Source: Aegilops tauschii subsp. strangulata (Eukaryota; Streptophyta; Magnoliopsida; Poales; Poaceae). From it: a stretch of 64,000 nucleotides of DNA. The first letter of the stretch is position 1. Every line of letters begins with the position of its first letter. The notes under the pieces are model-generated. The model was not told where the DNA came from, did not search any database, and saw nothing but the letters and a program-made list of their open reading frames with translations. Positions 46,840 through 57,605 of this stretch are shown piece after piece. The stretch is from assembly GCF_002575655.3 (NCBI RefSeq), contig NC_053036.3:160308627-160372626 (forward strand). The letters run 5' to 3'. The position numbers and the translations under genes were made by a program.

Positions 46840-48250
46840 CTAAACTATTAAGTAATTATCATACCGAGCTTGCCAAACATTCATAACGTCTACATCAGCT
46901 CATGCAACAGGTCTGTCACCTAGCGGTGCATCAAGAACATAATTCTTCTGTGCAGCAATGAGGATAACCCTCAGATCGCGGATCCAATACGCACCATTGC
47001 TACCATCATCTTTCAACTTAGTTTTCTCTAGGAACATGTCAAAAATAGGGGAACTACATCGTGAGCTATTGATCTACAACATAGATTTGCAAATACTATC
47101 AGGACTAAGTTCATGATAAATTAAGTTCAATTAATCAAATTACTAATGAACTCCCACTTAAATCAACATCCCTCAGGTTGTCTAAGTGATACATGATCCA
47201 TATCAACTAACCCATGTCCGATCATCACGTGAGATGGGGTAGTCATCAATGGTGAACATCTCTATGTTGGTCATATCTACTATATGACTCACGTTCGACC
47301 TTTCGGTCTCCAGTGTTCCGAGACCATGTCTGTACATGCTAGGCTCGTCAAGTTTAACCCAAGTATTCTTCATGTGCAAAACTGTCTTACACCCTGTATG
47401 TGAACGTAGAGTCTATCACACCCGATCATCACGTGATGTCTCGAAACGATGAACTTCCGCAACGGTGCATACTCGGGGAGAACACTTATATCTTGAAATT
47501 TAGTGAAGGGATCATCTTATAATGTTACCGTTGTTCTAAGCAAAATAAGATGCATAAAAGATAAACATCGCATGCAATAAAAAAATATGTGACATGATAT
47601 GGCCATCATCATCTCATGCTTTTGATCTCCATCTCCAAAGCATCGTCATGATCTTCATCGTCACCGGCTCGACACCTTGATCTCCATTGTTGCGTCGTGG
47701 TCGTCTTGCTAACTATTGGTAACGCGTAGAGATAAAGTGAAGCAATTACATGGCGTTTCCATTTCATACAATAAAGAGACAACCATAAGGCTCCTGCCGG
47801 TTGCCGATAACTTACAAAACATGATCATCTCATACAATAACGTATATCATATCACATACCTTGCAAAAATAAGTTAGACGTCCTCTACTTTGTTGTTGCA
47901 AGTTGTACGTGGCTGCTACGGGTTTCTACCAAGAACCGTTCTTACCTATGGTGAAAACCACAATGGTGAATTATCAAGTTTGCTGTTTTAACCTTCTTCA
48001 AGGACGAGCCGCAGTCAAATTTGATTCAACTAAAGTAGGAGAAACAGACACTCGTCAGCCACCTTTACGCAAAACTAGTTGTGTCAGTCGGTGGAACCGG
48101 TCTCATGTACGTGGACATGTAAGGTTGGTCCGGGCCACTTCATCCCACAATGCCGCCGAATCAAAATAAGACGTTGGTGGTAAGCAGTATGAACATCGCC
48201 GCCCACAAATTATTTGTGTTCTACTCGTGCATATCATCTACGCATAGACC
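46840..48250 (-). other. 5-prime leader of the BARE-type element
   Basis: This 1.4 kb has no gene. It is the long untranslated leader between primer-binding site and gag, with short frames only, as in other members of this family. Confidence 0.6.
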
Positions 48251-48266
48251 TGGCTCATGATGCCAC
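48251..48266 (-). promoter_or_regulatory. Primer-binding site of BARE-type element, one-base insertion
   Basis: The minus strand reads GTGGCATCATGAGCCA next to the LTR. The usual form pairs as TGGCATCAGAGCC; here one extra T interrupts the pairing with initiator tRNA-Met. Confidence 0.75.
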
Positions 48267-48583
48267 TGTTGGGGAACGTTCCAAGGAAAACAAAAAAATT
48301 ATACGCACACGAAATGATCTATTGATGGAGATGCATACCAACGAGGGGAGAGTGTGTCTACGTACCCTCGTAGACCATAAGCAAAAGCGTTTAGTAACGC
48401 AATTGATGTAGTTGAACTTCTTCGCGCTTCAACCGATCAAGTACCGAACGTACAACACCTCCGAGTTCTGCACACGTTCAGCTCGGTGACGTCCTCGCCT
48501 TCTTGATCCAGCAAGACGGGCGAAGTAGTGGATGAGTTTCGGCAGCACGACGACGTGGTGACGGTGATGGTGAAGTGATCTAG

Positions 48584-48645
48584 TTACATACCGTTGTTGT
48601 GTTGGCCACTCTAATTACATACCGTTGTTGTGTTGGCCACTCTAA
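48584..48645. repeat. Two perfect 31 bp tandem units
   Basis: The unit starting TTACATACCGTTGTTG and ending CACTCTAA occurs at 48584-48614 and 48615-48645 with no difference. It sits exactly between the truncated BARE-type LTR and the MITE. Confidence 0.9.
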
Positions 48646-49032
48646 GGGCTAGTTTGGTAGCAAGGTAACAAAAACCAGGGTAGCAAACCCCAGTCGGGGG
48701 ATTTTATGGGGCTGACGAGATCCCCTTACACCATAGTGGATATTTCCCTGGTGTGTAGTATATCATTTGGTGGCTGGAGGATGGGGGGAAACGCTCCAGG
48801 TCACTAGGCTCCAAGTCGATCGCATGAGAGAAGAAGAAGCGTGGATTTTCTACCTGACCTCGCGGGTCGTGGATCGTTCTCCCGGGGAAACGCAAGGGAT
48901 CAGGCCAGCAAGTCCCCCAGCTACGAGCGACCAAACGACGCGCTGATTTTCCACGGGCCGGTTTGCCTAGTGGGCCATGAGCCCTGGATTTTGACGGGGA
49001 TCCCCCCGGGATCGCTGGTACCAAACTAGCCC
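48646..49032. mobile_element. Harbinger-type MITE (387 bp)
   Basis: Terminal inverted repeats GGGCTAGTTTGGTA and TACCAAACTAGCCC (14 bp, perfect) are flanked by TAA at 48643-48645 and 49033-49035. The TWA target and the GGGC...GTTTGG terminus are typical of PIF/Harbinger MITEs. There is no coding capacity. Confidence 0.85.
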
Positions 49033-49083
49033 TAATAATTAGGAGTAACTCCTAATTAGTTCCATGTAAAAAAACTAATTAGA

Positions 49084-49470
49084 GTGGTAGCCTGTAGGTG
49101 AGCTCGGGGCAGTGGCAGGACGAGTCAACACTGAGATTTCAGCGACCTCCACCAGACCATGAGTTGTGCAACGACAGTCAGGGTTTCGAGCACCTCACGT
49201 GTAGTGGCGGTGGCGGCCTATGGACGAGCTCGGGGCAGCGGCGGGATGAGTTGACCTCGGGATCAGTGTGACCTCCACCAAATCTGCGATCTTGCCATCC
49301 TCATACATAGAGGGGAGGGCATCGAGCACCTCGTGCGGAGCGGAGGCGGCTTCCTGTGGGCGAGATCGGGACAACGACGATACATTTGGACGGTGTCGAG
49401 CTAGTGGGCATTGTAGGCGGCACTTAGATGCAGCCGTCGGTCAGAAGGAGGGGAAATCAGGTGGCTGGAG
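49084..49470. repeat. GC-rich degenerate tandem repeat, unit about 126 bp
   Basis: Three imperfect units begin near 49084, 49210 and 49339. Shared words include GAGCTCGGGGCAG, GACCTCCACCA, TTTCGAGCACCTC versus CATCGAGCACCTC. No supported gene covers it. Confidence 0.55.
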
Positions 49471-49754
49471 GAAAGGGGTGGCGGGGGAGGTTGTAAGTGG
49501 CTCGACGTGGTCGATGGGGATGATGGCAGTGGCCTGGAGGAGGTGGGTGCCATGGGGGGAGGGTTGGGTTAGACGGGAGTGGCTGAGTTATCTGTAAATA
49601 TGAGAGTAGCGGCTGACGTCATCTTGCAAAAAATGCAACAATCTGCTTTCGTATCTGTTAGATGATGATCCGATGGCCTGAAATGCAAAATGGCAGACGC
49701 ACCATCACCACCATCTAAGATTTTTATAGGAGTATAAAGATATCTAGGGTTGCC

Positions 49755-50093
49755 ACTATCCTTGAAGAGGCTCACAAAGGCTCAAGTTCAGCCCATCATC
49801 GACCGGGTAGCTGACCAACTTTCAGGGTGGAAAACTGATCTTGTGAGTAGGATGGATCAAGGGATGATCAAGTTCAATTTGTCATGCTAATCTACTTGGT
49901 GATGGCACTCGACTAGCCATGATGTGCCTTAAAAGCAAACAATGTCACAAGAGGGTTCCTTTGGCGAGGAAGAAAATATGCGAACAAGAGTCATTGCCTT
50001 GTCGCTTGGGGAAAGGTTGTGCGACCTTGAGCTTGGAGGCCTGGGAATTTCATATATAGAGAGCCTAGGATGGGTGCTTGAGATGCGATGTCT
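49755..50093 (+). pseudogene. LINE ORF2 fragment, left part (LINE-B)
   Basis: The plus strand reads as the post-RT region of a plant LINE: a KAQVQPIIDRVADQLSGWK block, then after frame breaks RGFLWRGRKYAN, SHCLVAWGKV and finally LGWVLEMRC. The reading is cut at 50093 by the GC-rich retroposon and resumes at 51367. Stops and frameshifts make it a relic. Confidence 0.75.
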
Positions 50094-51366
50094 TTTTTTT
50101 GGAAATGGAGGAGGACTCCCGGCCTCTGCATCTGGACGATGCATGCAGCCATTTTATTAATTATTCACACAAGACCTTACAAAGTCATACAACAGTAAGA
50201 CTAAAGCCACCGTCTGGGCAATACCTGTCGCTACTCCTATCTAATTGATGAAGGGATGCTGATAGTCTGGGCCTAATACCAAACAGACCTCGCAGCCAAA
50301 CCTAAACATCTAAGACCTGAGGTCCCAACCAGAATGCCTGCCGGGTATGGGTCACCTACCAGTCCGGCGCATTCCTCAACCAGGACGCCTGCCGGGTATG
50401 AGGCCGCCGCAGCCACTTGCCATCAAACCATCTTCAGAGATGTACTGTTGCATCTACCGTGCCAGGTCTCTCTGCCATCGACATCACCACGACGCCAAAC
50501 AGCGTCGTCCTCTTGCGCGATTCCATCCTCGCACATCGGATGCCGAATCTGCACTTCGCCACGCTGTCGAGATCCGTCGCCGTCAATGTGTAGGATGAAG
50601 CACCGCTCCACCAAAGATGCGGTCCACTGGTCCCTCGAGCCCGTGCACACCTCCAAGAACGACACCCTCAAGGGGGAAACGACACAAGAGCACCGCCGTC
50701 ATCCGATCTATTGTTCTAGGGTTTCCCCCGGAGGTAGCAGATAGCTGTCTTGAACTTCTCCTTGATGATGCCTTCAAGAAGGAAACACCGCATCACAGCG
50801 CCGTCACCGCCGGCCTTGGCCAGGTTTTCACCCGGACCTGAACAGAGGACCTCCATCAAGCAACTTGTACACGAACCGCCGCCATCGCTGCCGGGGACTG
50901 GATGGAGAATCCAGGCCGCCGCCACCTGACCGACCATGGCACCACCATGGTGCCTAGGCCGGCGTCGCTAGGCCCACCATGCCCGCCTTTATACGCTCAC
51001 CAGATCCGCCGGCCCGTCGAAGCCCATCTGGGTACAACGAGATCCGCGATCTGGGCGGCCGCCACAGGGGCTCCTCTGTCGCGGTATCGCACCTGCGCTG
51101 ACACCGCTATCACACTCGCCGCCGGGAACCCGCCGCTCCACGCCGCCGGTGCCCCGCAGTTCCGTGTGCCGCCGCCGCCAAGGGAAGACGCAACCACCAC
51201 GCGAGGGGGAGAGCCCCGCCGCCGCCATCACTGACCAGGCTACGGGCGTGGCCTCCGGCGGCGGCAGGGGAGAGAGGACGAGGGAGGAGGCCTTTGGGCC
51301 GGCGGTGGCAGATCGCCCCCCGTGTCGCCTAGGTCAGGCGACGCGGGGCAGGGAGTCGGGTTTCTA
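50094..51366 (-). mobile_element. GC-rich retroposon inserted in LINE-B
   Basis: This 1273 bp insertion splits a LINE. A T7 run at its left edge (50094-50100) is a poly(A) tail on the minus strand, and GTCT occurs at both junctions (50090-50093 and 51367-51370), a short target duplication. Its tail matches the relic at 30030-30147. Most of the body (50300-51350) is very GC-rich with long frames on both strands but no domain I recognise. It could be a non-autonomous, LINE-mobilised element. Confidence 0.6.
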
Positions 51367-51370
51367 GTCT

Positions 51371-52472
51371 AAAAAACAGAACCACACCGGTCATGGATCA
51401 TGTTTCCAATTCATGTACAAGAATAAGTTGAAGCGTTCTTTGTAATGGTTGTAGTCATTGAAGTTGGGGATGGAACTCACACACTATTTTGAGAGGATAG
51501 ATGGGTCGATGGGCAACGCATTATCGCCACCCGCCTATATGATGTCATTTCTAAAAGAACTTGTCAAAAAGCGTATGGTCACCGAAGCTATTAACGAATG
51601 CCTTTGGATTTCGGGCGCACAAGGAGCTTCATCGATCGGGGAACTATTTGAGTACCTTGTTCTCCGGGATCTTCTCATGAATTTCTCCTTGCATCCTAAA
51701 GTGGAAGACGCGCACATATGGCATCTACCCGCCACCAGACAGTATTCAACGAAATCTGCATATGAACATCTATCTCAGGGAGCAATTCAGTCCAGACCAC
51801 AGGAACATATTTGGAAGATTTGAGCCCCTAAAAAATACAAATATTTCCCATGGTTGGCACATGACAGGTGCTAGACTATTGACGGGCTTGTGCGTTGTGG
51901 ACTTCCCCATCCAGAACTTTGTGTGTTGTGTGATTAGGATCAAGAAATGATCACCCATCTACTAGTGTCCTGCCCCTTTTCAAGGCAATTTTGGTACTTC
52001 TGTCCTATATCAAGTTGGGTTGCAACAGTTTGCTCCCCAACTAGTTGAAACGTCATTTGATGATTTGTGGGACAAAGCGTGGCAAAAAATCCTGACTAGC
52101 TAAAGAAGGGATTCAGTTCCATGGTTGTGCTAGGTGCTTGGATTCTTTGGGCTCACCGCAATGCATGTGTGTTTGACGAAGCGACTCCAAGCATGGCAAG
52201 AGCGCTGAACACTGCCGGCAATGAGCGGCGTCCTTGGGAGATTGCATGCGCACGGGGCCTCTCTTTCTTGACTGTCCCGGCCCTTGGAGCTTAGTTGTTT
52301 GGTCGTAGTCCTTTCTGGCCCTCTTTTTAATGATAAACATGCACAGATGTAATCTGAGAACAATAGTGTGGCATGTGTAACATGTGTGAGTGGATGTCGT
52401 ATGGATTCTTGTTCCATTTTCTTCTTAGTTTGATGATACACATATCTCCTGCGTGCTTGAGAAAGAAAATCA
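51371..52472 (+). pseudogene. LINE ORF2 fragment, right part with zf-RVT (LINE-B)
   Basis: It continues LINE-B: KTEPHRSWIMFPIHVQE, then a frame 51458-51823 with LVLRDLLMNFSLHP, DAHIWHLPATRQYSTKSAY and HIWKI, followed by frame-broken zf-RVT (THLLVSCPFSRQFW). The 3-prime UTR ends in the A-rich GAGAAAGAAAATC near 52472. Several stops are present. Together with 49755-50093 this is one dead 3-prime-end copy. Confidence 0.8.
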
Positions 52473-52483
52473 CATTGTATTTT

Positions 52484-55400
52484 TTTTGCGCCTGAATATA
52501 TTACTCAAAAGCCACCGAAGCAGCAAGCACAGAATTACATAGGCACGACGCAGCGTGCAGAGAGGTAGGAACGCCATGAGGAGACGTCCTCCTTGTCACA
52601 TGTTGCCATGAGACGATGTGACCATAGGTCTAAGTCAGAAATAGAGCCCCGAGGGCTATTACAGAACGTTGATCAATATTCCTAAACAGCATATCATTGC
52701 GCGCTGCCCAGATCTTCCATAGGAGAGACAAGAGGACCAGTGGCCATGGCTTGTGCGGGAGGTGATGGGGTATAGGAGCATCCCAAAGGTCGGCGATGTT
52801 GTCCGTCTGGGGAGGATACCCCCGCGCTGCCAGACCCGGCTGGCAAGCGGGCAGGTGATGAAGAGGTACATGGAGTCTTCAGGTGACATAGCACAGCGAG
52901 GGCATATGTCAGTGGAGATGATCTGCTTATGAGCAAGGTTGGCCTGGTGTTGAGACGGTCCTTAAAGAGGAGCCAAGCAAAAATTTGATCTTGCGTGGAG
53001 CCTTGGATCGCCAGATGAGGGGAGCAAGGGGATCGTCTTCAGGCTTTGCAATGGGGGCGCCTTACGCATGCTTGGTGGAGAAGTCAAGTCCTTGATGTAG
53101 AAACCTTTGGTCTTCCTCTGCCGAAGGAACGAAGTCCTACAAAATAGCCATCAACGCAAACAGCTCTTGCTCTGCCAGAAGGGGGAGATGGTTACAGAGG
53201 TTAGCTTCTAAACCATAGCGCAGTATATTAGCCACCTTAACCAGCTAAATAGTGGAGTGTGAGAAGAGGTTGGGGAAGGAGGAGGCTAGAGGCGTTGCGG
53301 TCAACCAGGTATCAAGCCAGAAGTAAGTATGCGACCCGCTGTTTGTTAGGACGAAAGAGACTGTCTGCAAGGTGGGGATTTGCTGAGCAATGGTGCGGCA
53401 GAGGAAAGAGGTTTGTGGTGAAGGGGAAACTAGTGCATTTGGGTGTTGAAGATCTAGCCATTCCAGCCAAGGGGTCGAGGCCGAGGTCAAAGCTTTGGCT
53501 GCAAATTTCATGAGTAGGCAGTTGTTCTGAATATGCAGGTTTTTTAGCCCTAGACCATCAAATTTCTTCGGAATACACACGTTTTTCCATGCAATAAGGC
53601 ATTGAGCTCCTGAACATGGATCCTCTCCTGCCCAGAAGAAAGCCCTACGAAGGGAGTCTAGGGTTTTTATGACCTTTTTCGGAATGCGGAAGACCGACAT
53701 GAAGTAGGTGAGGATGGAGTCGAGGACCGTGGAGATGAGAACGAGACGATCACCTTTGTCTAGCAGTTTGGCTCACCACCCTGTCAGCAGCTTGCGAAAG
53801 CGTTCTAGTAGAGGATCGAAGGCATTGGGTGGTGGCTTTGTAGGGGAGAGAGGAAGGCCGAGGTAAGTTTGGGGGAAGGGGGCGCGTGAGCAGCCCATGG
53901 CAAGGGCGATGGCGTTAGCTATGGTGTCATCTGTGTGTAGTGTGGCTAGAGTGGTTTTGGAGAAGTTGATGGTCAGCCGGGTAGCATTAGCAAAGCTGTT
54001 TAAGATTACTTTTAGAGCAGGTCTGCGACAATGAGAAAGAGGTAGGGAGAGATCGGATCACCTTGCCGTAGGCCGTTTTTGCATTCAATCCAATTGCCTG
54101 GAACACCATTCAGTAGTATGGCAGTTTTGCCTGTGTGAAGGATGTTGTGGATCCAGTTATGAAAAGTTTGGGAGAAGCCACGAACGAGGAGAATCTTACT
54201 GAGGGCAGGCCATGCGACGGAGTCAAACGCTTTTCGAAAGTCCAGTTTGAAGACCATTGTAGGCCTTTTCCTAGTGTGGCAGGAGCTTATGAGATCGGCT
54301 GCAAAGACATAATTTTCAGCAATATTCCTACCGGTGATAAAACCAGACTGATTACCATGAACTAACAGAGGTATGAGAGGCTTGAGACGAGAGGTTAAGA
54401 CTTTGGCGACAACTTTTATCGGGCAGTTCTGGAGCGAGATGGGTCGGAAGGCGTGGGGAGAGGTGGGCATATCCTTTTTTAAAAGGAGGACGATGTGTGC
54501 ATGGTTAATGCGTTCCATGTCTGCCATGCCTTGATGAAATTGGTAAAAGAGAGGACGAGACTTTTTACTTTGGGCCAATATGTTCTGTAGAAAGAGGGCC
54601 CAAACCCATCTGGGCCAGGGCTGGCCTGGGGATTCATTTGGAAGAACGCATTTTTGATTTCTGCTTCCGAGAAGGTTTCGTCTAAGATATGGAGGCCATC
54701 CACCGGGTTAGGGTAGATCTCATTCAGGTCAAAGGACCAGGATGTATCGGCTGGTGTACCAATGAGAGATACGAAGAAATCACGGAGGATCTTGGCTTTT
54801 TGGTGGTGAGATGTGAAGTCATGACCGTCCCGAGTGAGAGTAAAAATTGTGTTCTTCCTAAGGCGTTGCGAGGCAGACATGTGGAAGAATTTCGTGTTTT
54901 CTCCCCCATTAATGGCCCGGGAAACCTTGGCACGCCAACGCCAGTACGTCATTTTCTCATGGATCGTGCATTTGAGAAGTGAGCTGATGATCTTGCGAGT
55001 GAGGATTTCGGATCGTGATAGAGCTCTGAGTTCTTCAGCATGATCAAAGGCCGAAATGGCTGACTTGCAACAAGATTCGCAGAGATGGGTGGGAATGCGA
55101 GAACGTGCCCAAGTTTTGAGGCTGGCCCTAGATTTTTTTGAGAGCTGCAGCGAGGAGGGCAGCTGAGTTGGTTGAAGTGGTCAGGGTTGGAGTGCAGCAT
55201 TTTGTGACGATGTCGTTGCATGGACGAAAATTGGACCAGTCAGGCTCGAATTTGAAAAAGTTAGATCACGGAATCATTGTGGTGACGTGTATGAGGAGAA
55301 GGACGTGATCAGATGTGAAACGTGTGAGCGGGGATAAGGAGGTGTTGGGAAAGGCATCTGCCCAGGCTAGGTTAAAAAAAGCATGGTCAAGCCATTCTAA

Positions 55401-56560
55401 GGTGGGCGTTGATCGATTGTTAGACCACGTAAATTGCCAATCGAGGAGTGGCAGTACGATAAGAGCTAGGTTGTCGATAGCTTGGTTGAAAGCGTTAGCT
55501 TCGGACCGGTGAAAGGTATTGTTGTTTTCATCGGAGGGGAAGCGCAGGAGATTGAAGTCGCCAACAATTAACCACGAGGCACCATCTGGCTATGCGATCG
55601 ATAGGATCTCATCGAGGAAGGGTTGTTTGAGGGCTCGGGTGGAGGGGGTGTAGATATTGGTGATGGCGATGTTGTTAGCACAAGCAATTGATCTTAGAAT
55701 TAAGGTGGAGAAGTTTAGGTGAGAGTAAGAGATAACTTGGAGAGAAGATGTGTTGACGGCCGAGATTGTGCCGCCAGCCGTGCCAACGGCGGGCAATGAA
55801 AAAACTTGGTCGAGATGGTGTGGTAAGAACGATCTTAGTTTGGCGTCGGAGTAAGATTCAAGTTTTGATTCTTGCAAGAGGGCAATGTGGGGTTTGGTCG
55901 CGAGTAATTCGGATAGGACAGCGGAACGCTTGTCATCATCACCCAAAGCACGTACATTCTAAGAGCAAATGGAGATTGCAGCGTTATTCATAAAAGTTTT
56001 TCAGACACCACATTCAGACAGCACATAAGTGGGAGAAGTACATGAGTTCTACGATAGCAGCTGTTACATAGAGGCATAATGAAAGTTTTGAGGCAAACGA
56101 CAACAGAAACGGGAACCAAAAGGACAACGATACATATAACGCGTAAGAACTAGCTAAGGCGGTCGTCAACTTGAGATGGGGGCCCGACGCCGAGGGGCCA
56201 GGCATGGCTGGGGCGGTGATCATGGCGCATCCTCGTCACCAGAGGCAGAGGCCTCAGAGCCAAGGATGGCATCAATGTGGCCATCAACCGCGCCACAGAG
56301 AAGCGCAATGGTGGCAAGGTCTTCAGCAGAGGCAGGAGGGCCATCGGCAGCGTCTAGGCGAGCATCCTGGATGGCAATGCCAATGGCCGTGCTGAAGTCA
56401 GATGCAGAGAGGCGAGCGGCCTTGGCTTTGACGGCCTTGGCAAGCATGGGGGAGTACTTGGCCTCCTTGCCAGCAAGGCGCGCACTACGGCACAGCTTGT
56501 CCTTGAAGAAGGAGTGGTCGCGAGCTGATCGGCGGCACTCCTTGTGTGCCTATCAACTTC
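52484..56560 (-). pseudogene. Nearly full-length LINE, decayed (LINE-C)
   Basis: On the minus strand in order: the end of ORF1 (56447 to 56220, ARLSASDFSTAIGIAIQDAR), the endonuclease of ORF2 (55946 to 55590, HIALLQESKLESYSD, NIAITNIYTPS), RT N-terminal part (54952 to 54479, ASPGPDGFGPSFY), RT core (54578 to 54012, FRPISLQNCPIK, LKLDFRKAFDSVAW, NGLRQGDPISPYLF), thumb (53700 to 53245) and zf-RVT (52889 to 52659). Between VADLL and KVILNSFANATRL the YADD-containing block is missing. Frames shift at least four times. A T8 run at 52484 is the poly(A) of the minus strand. It is converging on LINE-B and is non-functional. Confidence 0.85.
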
Positions 56561-57605
56561 ATTCAAACTTGTCGGCCAACTTTTTAGTGCCTTTTATGTA
56601 TCATGTGTGGCATTTTGTCTGCGCATGACAATTTCCATCTATGTAGCATTTGCATAGCATTTTTTTAATGTACACAGCATTGCATGGTAACTTGTGTTGC
56701 ATACATTGATTTAATGGATTTAATATCAGATATAGGTGTACCAAAACCCATGACGTGAGCGGCACGGGAGGAGAGGAGGAGGGCGGCGTGGGAGTAGGGA
56801 TGAAGGTAGAAGAGAAAATCATTAGGGTCAACTTTAGTTCCTTGTGTCATTGTTTAATAATCAAACAATAGTAAAGATTATACAATGAAGTGTTTGATAT
56901 TCCATTAGGGTCAACTAACCCTACTGAACTGACATGAAAAGGCATAACTGCGCGGGATCTCCGGAGGAAGTAAAACTAAATATATTTGCAATTGTGTGAT
57001 ATCAATGGGTCATGTTCCCACAATACACTTTTCGTTAATACTTTTTTTTTACAAAAGGCCATCATGGCTTGCCTTTATTGAATGCAAATATTGGTTTCAT
57101 CATCCACTTTTGTACCATTGATCTTGTTTTACTTGATGTTTGACATCTCCCACTGAAAAGTGGGAAGTTTTGTGCTCACATGGAATGGGAAACCTGAAAT
57201 TTGGTGACACATGTTAGCATCGGTCGGAATATAAAGATTCTACGTTAATATAGTGTACATAAGAAAGTGTGAAATATGAAAAATGAGAAGTAGCAGATTT
57301 ACTAAAATGTCAAATATGAAAATGAGAAGTAACAATTTTACTAAACTATCTGGGAATTTAAATAATAAAAGGTGAATGTATAATATCTTAAAACGTGATT
57401 CATTCTTGAAATATTAAATACAAACATGAATGCAAGTGGGGCATTTCCTATCGATCTAGTTGTACCTAGGCACCACTATTAATCTATTCATTATGTAAAT
57501 TTTTATCTTAAATGCTCAGCCTACGAAAACTACTAAGGATTATTCCTACGCAATTTAGAGAAATTAACTATTCTCAACAGGGAGCCAATGTGTCCAAAGG
57601 GAATT
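56561..57605. other. Intergenic stretch downstream of the kinase gene
   Basis: It is AT-rich and no gene, RNA or repeat structure is visible on either strand. It includes the 3-prime UTR of the minus-strand kinase. Confidence 0.4.

Larger units (their letters stand above)
38674..48581 (-). mobile_element. Damaged BARE-1/WIS/Angela-type copia element with two nested insertions
   Basis: The 3-prime LTR occupies 38674-41834 (about 1.76 kb once the nested 39352-40749 insertion is removed). The interior runs 41835-48266 with a second nested insertion at 42059-43597. The 5-prime LTR is cut to 315 bp (48267-48581) by a deletion. Priming signals, a gag relic and pol sit in the right order on the minus strand. 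LTR termini TGTTGGG...TTCCTTCA on the plus strand are those of BARE/WIS/Angela. pol lacks part of RT and gag is frameshifted, so the element is dead. The right flank is lost, so no target duplication can be checked. Confidence 0.88.

Noticed and set aside
48584..48645. Two 31 bp direct repeats as a CRISPR-like array
   Set aside because: The units are contiguous with no spacers, and the genome is eukaryotic.
50334..51367. Several GC-rich frames on both strands
   Set aside because: They lie within the retroposon inserted in LINE-B. Frames overlap on both strands without any known domain.
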